Shown here: piece by piece, positions 25,672-31,944 of the stretch
How positions within the stretch are numbered: position 1 is the first letter of the stretch
Layout: each line of letters starts with the position of its first letter
Source: Candidatus Brocadiaceae bacterium
GTDB taxonomy: Bacteria > Planctomycetota > Brocadiia > SM23-32
Direction of reading: 5' to 3'
Assembly (NCBI GenBank): GCA_012728835.1
Contig: JAAYEJ010000050.1
Location: 1-54,600, forward strand
DNA: 54,600 bases
Notes under the pieces: generated by a model
Database searches by the model: none
What the model was told of the DNA's origin: nothing
Seen by the model: the letters and a program-made list of their open reading frames with translations, nothing else
Position numbers and translations under genes: made by a program

Positions 25672-28171
25672 CGTCGGCCGCTCCCGATATGGACTCCTTG
25701 TCTGTGCTCCGAGCATAGCCCGTCATCTCGGGCAGAACGTCGCTGGCCTCCATGTCCTCGGGCAGGCCAAACGCAATATCGACTCGACCGCACTGGACGC
25801 CGGACGCCCGCTTTGTCTGGCCGTCCCGACTCAGGACCTCCTCCCGGTCCTGCAGGATGGGCATGACGCCGAGAACGGTCCCCTGGAAGACCCGCCCCGG
25901 AAAGCACAGGAGTTCGATGCTCATCTCCATCCCCGGCTTGAACCGGGAGACATACGGCTCCTCCACAACGGCGTGGAACACAAGGGACGTCAGATCGGCA
26001 ACGTAGCCGACGTTCACGCCTGCGACCGAGTCGCCGTCGCTGAGGCGGGCCTCCGTGTACTGAACGCTCTCGCAGAACACGACGTGCCCGGATCCGGGCG
26101 ACCGGACAACGCGCGCCTCGTACTGCTCCTTGAACAAGCTCAAGAGATGCGACACGCGCGCCAGCGACACCTCGGTCTTGACCACAGCGGTCTCCTGCTG
26201 TGCCGCCGACAGTTCCCCCTCTGTACGCATCGCGTCGAGGTCGCTGCGCAGGCGCCGAACAGCACGCTCCGCCTTACCGAGCTCCGGGGCGTGGGTCCTG
26301 TTCTGCATCTGCGCCAACCGCAGGTTCTCCTCCTCAACCGCGAGCCCGGCGAGCACCGCCGCCAGCTCCAGCTCCTCAAGCCTGGCCTGTGAGTCGACCG
26401 CCGCCTCGCGAACAGCGAGCAGCCGGGCCAGGGCGATCTCGTGTTCCGCCTCCGCCCTGCGGACACGGGCCTCCGCCATCTCCGTCGCCGAAGAGGACGG
26501 GCGAGCCCGAAGCTGGGCCACGCGGAGTTCAGCAATGCGCAGGCGGAGGCCGGCCTCGTGCAACGCGTCCCGGTGCAGACGCGCGTCCTCCTCGCCCTTG
26601 AGCCTGGCCATGGCCAGTTCGGTCTCCAGCACTGTCGGGCCGTCTTCCCTTGTGCGGAGCAGCTCACGGGCAGCGTCGCCCGTGCACCGGACGATGACAT
26701 CCCCTTCCTCGACCCGCTCATACTGGTCCGCGATGTCGGTGACGTGGCCGCCGGCCCACGGCAGGAAGATCCAGGCCTTGTCCTGGGCATCGACGCACCC
26801 GGGAAGCCGCAGGAAAGGAGGGTCGCCGGTCGGTCGCTCGCCATCGGTCCCCCCGGCAGGACCGGCGTCGCCGCCTGACACGGGCAAGACCACGTCCGCC
26901 GTGCCGCTGAGGCCGGGCATCAAACCGTCGGGCACCTCGCTGAGCGACACGACGATGTCGAAGAACTTGGGCCTGACCGCCTCCAGTTCGCGGGCCACGG
27001 AGAACCCCGACGGCTGGGTTGTCAGTGGGATGTCGACGTCTGCCACCTTGCCAGACAGCACGACACCGGGCAGGGCACTCAGACGGACCTCCGCCGCTTG
27101 CCCGGCTTGCAGGCGGCCGAGAAATGCCTCGCTTGCCTTCGCTCGGAAGCAGAAGGACTCACCCCCGATCAAGGCAGCCACGCGCTGGGACAGCTGGATC
27201 TCCGTCCCCGGCGCTACCTTCTCAGTTCCCCCACCGCCGGGAAGCCGTGCGTAGACGACGACGCCGTCGCTTGGAGCGCAGTGCGTAGTGCTGCTGAGGT
27301 TCCGCTTCGCCAGATCCAGTCGGCTCTGCGCCCGCTCGCACAGCGTGCGGCTGAACCGAACGCCGATCTCCGCCCGAGCGACCTGGTGTTCGGCCGCCGC
27401 AACAGCGGCGTCTGCCTTCGCTGCAGCGATCTCCTCCTCCAGTCGGGCGATGGCGAGTTCGTCGGGGTCAGCCCCGCGCTGCACACGGGCCAAGTCGGCC
27501 TCCGCACATGCCCACTCAGCCGACGCGATGTCGCGTGAAAGACGTGCGAGCGTCTTGGCCAGTTCGGACGTCCCGTGTTCCTCCGCAAGCTCCAGAACCG
27601 CCGCATACTGCCGCTCGGCCTCCTGCAGCATGGCCTTGCGTGCGGCGAATGTCGACTCTGCCCGGAGCAGGTCCGCACGGGTGGGCAGTGACTCCAGGTG
27701 AGCGATGCGAGCCCGGCAGAGCGCTAGGTCAGCATCTGTGCGCCCCCGCGCGACCTCCAGTTCGCCCTGACGCGTGGCGCGCTGCAACTGGGCGGACTCC
27801 AAGTTGAGTTCCGCCTTCTTGAGTGCGGACTCGGCAGCCTTCAGAGCTCTCCCGAACTTGGTCTGATCGACCTGGAACAGGAAGTCGCCCTCCTTGACGT
27901 GCGACCCCTCTGGGACGATCTTGTCGATCACAGTACTCTGATACTCCCAGTCGCATGTTCGACAGCCCACCCACACGGCGTCTGTGGCCTCTAACACGCC
28001 GGCCAACGCAACGACCTCGGAGGAAGCGGCAGGGCGGACGGACGCGGCAGTCCCGGCATGGGGGTCTGATGACTGGGCCCCCATGACCATGGCCAGGCAG
28101 CACAGGCCCGGAGCAAGCACGGAACCCAGCGCCAGCCACGCTGCCCTTGCCCGCACTCCCATCGACACCAT
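25661..28171 (-). CDS. adaptor B2: two HlyD/MacA modules in one chain
   Basis: An 836-residue paralog of B1. ATG 28171 has AGGAGG seven bases upstream; the open frame reaches 28339, but the extra part lacks adaptor features. A signal peptide (AAWLALGSVLAPGLCCLAMV) is followed by module 1: DKIVPEGSHVKEGDFLFQVD, coiled coil, SDGVVVYARLPGGGG, barrel, DGLMPGLSGTADVVLPV. Module 2: RLPGCVDAQDKAWIFLPW, DIADQYERVEEGDVIVR, a coiled coil, ARVVRSPGSGHVVF, and a barrel ending DVLPEMTGYARST. There is no membrane-proximal domain. The pair-specific signature VVEEPYVSRFKPG corresponds to VVEEPYLGRVAIG in B1. Confidence 0.88.
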   Translation of the reverse strand: MVSMGVRARAAWLALGSVLAPGLCCLAMVMGAQSSDPHAGTAASVRPAASSEVVALAGVLEATDAVWVGCRTCDWEYQSTVIDKIVPEGSHVKEGDFLFQVDQTKFGRALKAAESALKKAELNLESAQLQRATRQGELEVARGRTDADLALCRARIAHLESLPTRADLLRAESTFAARKAMLQEAERQYAAVLELAEEHGTSELAKTLARLSRDIASAEWACAEADLARVQRGADPDELAIARLEEEIAAAKADAAVAAAEHQVARAEIGVRFSRTLCERAQSRLDLAKRNLSSTTHCAPSDGVVVYARLPGGGGTEKVAPGTEIQLSQRVAALIGGESFCFRAKASEAFLGRLQAGQAAEVRLSALPGVVLSGKVADVDIPLTTQPSGFSVARELEAVRPKFFDIVVSLSEVPDGLMPGLSGTADVVLPVSGGDAGPAGGTDGERPTGDPPFLRLPGCVDAQDKAWIFLPWAGGHVTDIADQYERVEEGDVIVRCTGDAARELLRTREDGPTVLETELAMARLKGEEDARLHRDALHEAGLRLRIAELRVAQLRARPSSSATEMAEARVRRAEAEHEIALARLLAVREAAVDSQARLEELELAAVLAGLAVEEENLRLAQMQNRTHAPELGKAERAVRRLRSDLDAMRTEGELSAAQQETAVVKTEVSLARVSHLLSLFKEQYEARVVRSPGSGHVVFCESVQYTEARLSDGDSVAGVNVGYVADLTSLVFHAVVEEPYVSRFKPGMEMSIELLCFPGRVFQGTVLGVMPILQDREEVLSRDGQTKRASGVQCGRVDIAFGLPEDMEASDVLPEMTGYARSTDKESISGAADDAD

Positions 28172-28182
28172 CTCCGGGCCTC

Positions 28183-29679
28183 CTACTCGGCCAGCAGGGC
28201 CACTGTCTCGCCGGCCTCCAGCCCCAACGTCACGGCGAAGTGGTCCTCGTCCATCAGGTGCCCTTCCAGTTCGCGCGGACGCCACGCGCCCCCGGCCTTC
28301 ACCAGAACCCACGCTCCGTCCGACGCAATCGCCACGCACGCCCGCGGCAGGACGAGACGTTGGGCCGGGGCCCCAACCTGCAGGGCAGCCCTACCGTTCA
28401 TCCCTGCGCGGACATCGGCACCGCCGACGGTGCTGATGGTCACGTCGTAGAGCCCAACCCCTGTCCGCTCCCACGACTCCTCCTGGCCGAAGAACTGCCG
28501 TTCCGCCAGGTCGCGGGTTGTCAGGGCCACGGACGTCACCGTGCCGGCCAGCGGCCGCCCGCCCAGAGCAGACAGGTACACTGTCGCCGGTTGTCCCACG
28601 GAGAGGCGAGCCACATCGCGCTCGGCGGCGGACGCAACGAACACAACGCTGCCAGGATCAACAATCGTCACTATGGGAGAGACACAGAGCGTGTTCAGGC
28701 CCGGTCGTGCCTTCCCGCCCTTGTAGGTCGCGGGCCAACAGGTGACACCTGAGCGGTCCGCCTCGATCCGCAAGCTCGCCCGTCTCTTCGCCCACACGAC
28801 TGCAGCCGCTTCTGCCGACCCGGCTGCTGCCTCAGCCACGGCCACGTCAGCACTCAGGCTCTCCTGCTCGCCAGCCAGAGCGTCCCGAGCTGCGGCCAGT
28901 GCCGCCTCTGCCTCCTCAACCTGGCCGCGCGCCGCCAGCAGGTCCTCACCCGACGCGCCTCGCAGAGTCTTCTGCAATGTCAACTCCGCCTCGTCCCAGT
29001 CGTAGCCGGCCAACGTGAGCTTGTGACGGATTGCCTCCTCGTCACAGCCCGCACGCGCATCGCTGGGAAGTGCCGCCAGCCTCGCGAGCGACTTGGCGAA
29101 GCTCTGGGATCTCAGGCGTGCCTTCTTGACGGCCACCTGCACGAGCGCCACTGCCTCGGGGGAGGGACCAGCCTCCAAGTCGCTCAGGTACGCCCGGGCT
29201 TCTTCCAGATCTTCCTCCGCCTTGCGCAATGCGTCCTCCGCCCGGTGCCTTGCAGCCGCGGCCCTCGCCTGAGCGATCCGCAGATCGGCCTGCGCCTCCC
29301 TGGCACGGTACGGTGCCTCCTCAACGCTGAGGAAGAACCATATGTAACTTCCCAGCACCGCTACCAGGTCCCCGGGCGCGACCACTTCTCCCTCGGGAAT
29401 CAGCCACCGAATGCTCATCCACGTCGCATCACTGGATAGCACGTTCTGCTTCTGCGTCGCGACGGTCTCCCCAGGCAGCACGACAACTGGCGCAACGTCT
29501 GTGGCCTGCACGCGCACCTGGACCCCACTTGGCACAAGCCTGGGAGATCGCGACGCCTCCCGACCGCCCCCCCCAACAACCTGCACTGGCAGAGACGCAA
29601 TGGCCGACGCTAGCCAACCAGCGACTACGAGCACACCCACACCCACAACAACACCTGCGCACTTCGGGGTGATTGCCAT
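28183..29679 (-). CDS. adaptor A2: single HlyD module with membrane-proximal domain
   Basis: A 498-residue paralog of A1, first gene of the upstream adaptor set. ATG 29679 is preferred to GTG 29709 because a typical anchor (GVVVGVGVLVVAGWLASAIA) follows directly. First lipoyl half: RWLIPEGEVVAPGDLVAVLG. A coiled coil follows. The second half contains TCWPATYKGGKARPGLNTLC, where A1 has the equivalent YVGGKARPGVGPLW. Barrel, then a membrane-proximal domain from LVLPRACVAIASDGAWVLV to VTLGLEAGETVALLAE. It does not share the 277-bp repeat with A1. A consensus promoter lies about 95-120 bases upstream. Confidence 0.87.
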   Translation of the reverse strand: MAITPKCAGVVVGVGVLVVAGWLASAIASLPVQVVGGGGREASRSPRLVPSGVQVRVQATDVAPVVVLPGETVATQKQNVLSSDATWMSIRWLIPEGEVVAPGDLVAVLGSYIWFFLSVEEAPYRAREAQADLRIAQARAAAARHRAEDALRKAEEDLEEARAYLSDLEAGPSPEAVALVQVAVKKARLRSQSFAKSLARLAALPSDARAGCDEEAIRHKLTLAGYDWDEAELTLQKTLRGASGEDLLAARGQVEEAEAALAAARDALAGEQESLSADVAVAEAAAGSAEAAAVVWAKRRASLRIEADRSGVTCWPATYKGGKARPGLNTLCVSPIVTIVDPGSVVFVASAAERDVARLSVGQPATVYLSALGGRPLAGTVTSVALTTRDLAERQFFGQEESWERTGVGLYDVTISTVGGADVRAGMNGRAALQVGAPAQRLVLPRACVAIASDGAWVLVKAGGAWRPRELEGHLMDEDHFAVTLGLEAGETVALLAE

Positions 29680-29773
29680 GCCAACAGCGCCCCTGGATCG
29701 GAGGGTCACACAAAGATGGAGTTCTGGAACGTACTACAACGACCCTACGGCTGCCATCCAGATATGGAGCGTC

Positions 29774-29801
29774 ATTATAGTGGTTTCCCCCACTCTGTCA
29801 A
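29774..29801 (-). promoter_or_regulatory. consensus sigma-70 promoter of adaptor set 2
   Basis: On the minus strand a perfect TTGACA (29801-29796) and a perfect TATAAT (29779-29774) are separated by 16 bp. The expected start is near 29767, giving a leader of about 90 bases before adaptor A2. It is the strongest promoter in the window and lies between A2 and the IS4 remnant. Confidence 0.75.
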
Positions 29802-29910
29802 CCCGTGTGATCCCTGACTCGTCCCCAGTTTGCGGGACAGATGGGGCGGAGATTTGCGGAGGACTTAAGTCTTTGCTCTGCAATGTCTTGAAGGGTTTAC
29901 TGTACATGGA

Positions 29911-29984
29911 AGAGCGCCTTCCTCTACGAAGTTTTTGTCAACATGTCCCCAGTGGGAGGAACTTCAATGGACAGAAGGCGCTCT
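29911..29984 (+). promoter_or_regulatory. hairpin covering the IS4-type transposase start (remnant copy)
   Basis: AGAGCGCCTTC (29911-29921) pairs perfectly with GAAGGCGCTCT (29974-29984), codons 3-6 of the transposase. The pairing encloses the ribosome site GGGAGGA and ATG 29967. The equivalent hairpin at 54497-54565 has different but still complementary arms. Confidence 0.6.
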
Positions 29985-30168
29985 CTGGCGGCCATGATTG
30001 GACGGCATTTCGCTCCCTGGCGCAAGAGCCGACGCACGACGCTGACCGCGTTGGTCTTCGGATTACTGATGGGCCGGCGGCTGGGGCTGGCCGCCATCGC
30101 CCGCCGGATGGCCGGTCCGGTCAGCGTGCGCCACAAGATCAAGCGGATCGGTCGCTTTGCCGGCAATG
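29967..30168 (+). pseudogene. IS4-family transposase, N-terminal remnant
   Basis: From ATG 29967, with GGGAGGA upstream, about 67 codons match the start of IS4-type transposases: MIGRHFAPWRKSRRTTLTAL, then GLLMGRRLGLAAIARRMAG and KIKRIGRFAGN. The match ends near 30168. Beyond it the DNA is the antisense strand of a truncated HlyD gene. The DDE catalytic region is missing. A related transposase begins at 54550. Confidence 0.75.
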
Positions 30169-30941
30169 GCGGCGTGCGCAGCGAGGAGATCGAGTTCGCC
30201 GGCGCCCGCGGTGAGGATGCGCAGTCCTTGCTCCGCCCTATCGAGCTTCAGCTTCGCAAGCGAGACCCCGTGCTCGCAGATCGCCAGTTCCTCCCCGGTG
30301 GCAACCGTGCCGGACTCGACCAGGCCCCGCTGCCTTGCGAGCCGCTTCCTCGCCGCATCGAGCTCGACGCGGGCCGCCTGCACCGACAACTCGGCCAGCG
30401 CGACGTCGGACGGATCGGGGCCTTGCGCAAGCGTCTCCAGACGGTGCTCGGCCTGATCCAGGCGCCACTTCGCACGCAACGTCTTCCGGCGACGGTCGGC
30501 CGCCTCAAGGTCGGTCTCGGCACGCAACGCGGCCTCGTCCGCACGGTTGCGGGGTACGCGCCAGACTTCGTGCTGCGTCCCCAGGCCGAAGCCGTAGTTG
30601 TCGACGGTCGCGACGAGATCTCCCTCGTTAACGAATGCCCCCTCGGCAGCGAGCCAGCTTATGCCGGTGTACTGTCGGTAGCTGCTGATGACGTCCCGTG
30701 ACTTCGTCGAGACGAGACGACCGGACAGCTCCAAAGTCGGCACGAACGCGCGGCGCTCCACGACTACACTCAGGCCGCTTGGCGTGAGCCGCGGAGGCGC
30801 GCTGAGGTCCTCCGCGCCCCAGGCAAGCCTCGTAGCGTGCACGCACACGAGGAGCGCGACCGCCCGCACGACTCGCCGGCTATCCACAGGCAACACGGGC
30901 CGCCCTCGCAGGAAGCAGGAAGACACGCCGTCCTCAGGCAT
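30169..30941 (-). pseudogene. adaptor A3, truncated by the IS4 remnant
   Basis: From ATG 30941 the frame has the same first 60 residues as A1, apart from one substitution. It then carries a diverged first lipoyl half (LSGRLVSTKSRDVISSYRQ, AEGAFVNEGDLVATVDNYG) and most of the outgoing coiled coil. Similarity to A1 ends at LLAAHAAIAGK near 30169, where the IS4 remnant begins. The second lipoyl half, barrel and membrane-proximal domain are gone. The frame itself continues antisense through the IS to 30063. This is the third A gene of the locus and is surely not functional as an adaptor. Confidence 0.82.
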
Positions 30942-31037
30942 GAGCGGCCGGCACCCACGCTCCGGCCGCAGGCATTATGGCCGCACCCGGCACCATCGTC
31001 AACACACATTCGGCCGCCTGCACATCCACGCCGCCGC
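30761..31037. repeat. 277-bp repeat, copy 2
   Basis: Gap-free match to 20594-20870 with six mismatches by my count. It covers codons 1-60 of the truncated adaptor A3 and its leader. After 31037 the two copies are unrelated: copy 1 continues into ATPase codons, copy 2 into sequence with no recognisable gene up to 31092. Confidence 0.9.
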
Positions 31038-31091
31038 TTGGGCGGGCGCCGCGTCCCCTGCCGGCGGGGATCCGCACGCGCCGCCAGACGA

Positions 31092-31445
31092 TCAGCGGCG
31101 GACGGACAGCAGGTCGTTCTGCGCGTTGCGCGCGTAGGTCGTCACCCAGGTGAGGGGGCCGTCCCCGCGACGGGCGATGACGGCGAGCAGCTCGGTCGCG
31201 CCCGCCTCGAGCCGGAAGTACCAAGACACCACGCCGCGCGCGCGCCGTCGCGCGCATGCGGGCCGGTATCCGCGTGCGAACAGCTCGTCGCGGGGCACCA
31301 GCACAGCACCGAGGAAGAGCGCCAGCGCCTCCTCACCGGACAGGTCCAGGCCCGCCCTGGCGTGCAGCCGGCTCAGGGCGTGTGCCGACACGTCCAGGGT
31401 CTCGGCACCGCAGAGCTTGAGGAACCGTGCACCGCTCGTGGCCAT
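31092..31445 (-). CDS. 117-residue protein of unknown function
   Basis: ATG 31445 has a perfect AAGGAGG upstream. I do not recognise the family with confidence. The pattern of SAHALSRLHARAGLDLSGEE and a closing ELLAVIARRGDGPLTWVTTY loosely recalls small RelE-fold or DUF4258-type proteins, with the central Arg-rich stretch ARRRARG as a possible RNA-binding element. No membrane segment or signal is seen. It is the second gene of a two-gene unit behind a sigma-54-type promoter, divergent from a sigma-54 activator. That placement suggests it is an effector whose expression is normally off. Confidence 0.65.
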   Translation of the reverse strand: MATSGARFLKLCGAETLDVSAHALSRLHARAGLDLSGEEALALFLGAVLVPRDELFARGYRPACARRRARGVVSWYFRLEAGATELLAVIARRGDGPLTWVTTYARNAQNDLLSVRR

Positions 31446-31474
31446 CGTACGCCTCCTTCGATCCGGGGCCTCGT

Positions 31475-31690
31475 TCAGACGTTCTCCCGTCCCAGGCGCG
31501 GGGCGGGCCGCTGCAGGGCCAGGGCGGCCTTGAACCGGGCCTTGAGCCGGGCCTCGAGCCGGGCGGCGGCCGGCTCCCACTGGGGCGCAAAGGCGCGAAC
31601 CGACGCCTGCCCGTCCGACGCCCAGACGGCGTACGCCGGTTCGGGCCGCCGCTCCCCCTCCTGCCGAATGTGCACCACCCACTGCCGCAT
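31475..31690 (-). CDS. 71-residue protein of unknown function
   Basis: ATG 31690 has GGGAGG upstream and lies about 50 bases downstream of a sigma-54-type promoter. The protein has a short beta-strand-like start (MRQWVVHIRQEGE), then AYAVWASDGQASVRAF, and an amphipathic helix rich in Ala, Arg and Lys (LEARLKARFKAALALQR). The next gene starts 29 bases after its stop. The pair could be a sensor/effector or toxin/antitoxin pair, but nothing in the sequence proves this. Confidence 0.6.
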   Translation of the reverse strand: MRQWVVHIRQEGERRPEPAYAVWASDGQASVRAFAPQWEPAAARLEARLKARFKAALALQRPAPRLGRENV

Positions 31691-31740
31691 CGCCGTCCTC
31701 CCTGTGCTGAAGAAGGTGTCCGCAGACCGCGCTCCCCATG

Positions 31741-31756
31741 AGCACCGGCCGTGCCA
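31741..31756 (-). promoter_or_regulatory. sigma-54 (-24/-12) promoter of the two small genes
   Basis: The minus strand reads TGGCACGGCCGGTGCT, close to the sigma-54 consensus TGGCAC-N5-TTGCW with the required GG-N10-GC spacing. It faces the gene at 31690, with the start expected near 31730. The divergent gene encodes a sigma-54 activator. Confidence 0.75.
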
Positions 31757-31824
31757 GCCGCCGGGCCCGGGCCGTTTTTCTGCGTAAGCTCTGCCCCGCC
31801 AAGCGTTTACGACACCCGAGCCCG

Positions 31825-31841
31825 CGCCGCCCGAGGCGGCG
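31825..31841. promoter_or_regulatory. candidate activator-binding palindrome
   Basis: CGCCGC-CCGAG-GCGGCG is a perfect 6-5-6 inverted repeat about 70-85 bases upstream of the sigma-54 promoter. That is within the usual distance range of enhancer sites bound by such activators. GC-rich dyads are common in this genome, so this is tentative. Confidence 0.4.
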
Positions 31842-31878
31842 TGCACCGCAGGCGTCCATCAGTTATTAGTCTGCCTCC

Positions 31879-31917
31879 GTCAACGGTTGACATGCGCCGG
31901 GCGTCGTCGGGTATGAT
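31879..31917 (+). promoter_or_regulatory. promoter of the sigma-54 activator gene, with overlapping palindrome
   Basis: TTGACA (31887-31892) and TATGAT (31912-31917) are separated by 19 bp, slightly long. The perfect palindrome GTCAAC-G-GTTGAC (31879-31891) overlaps the -35 box. It could be an autoregulatory site or a second activator site for the divergent promoter. Confidence 0.5.
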
Positions 31918-31944
31918 GGGGCCACCACAGGGAGGATGCAGGGG

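Noticed and set aside
12877-29679. The repetitive Ala/Glu/Arg-rich stretches as repeat arrays or low-complexity proteins
   Set aside because: They are the coiled-coil hairpins of HlyD adaptors, flanked each time by lipoyl half motifs. No DNA-level tandem repeat or CRISPR-like spacing was seen.
31055-31071. Short CCCC/GGGG stem after the 117-residue gene as a terminator
   Set aside because: Only five base pairs with no T-tract; such stems are frequent by chance at this GC content.
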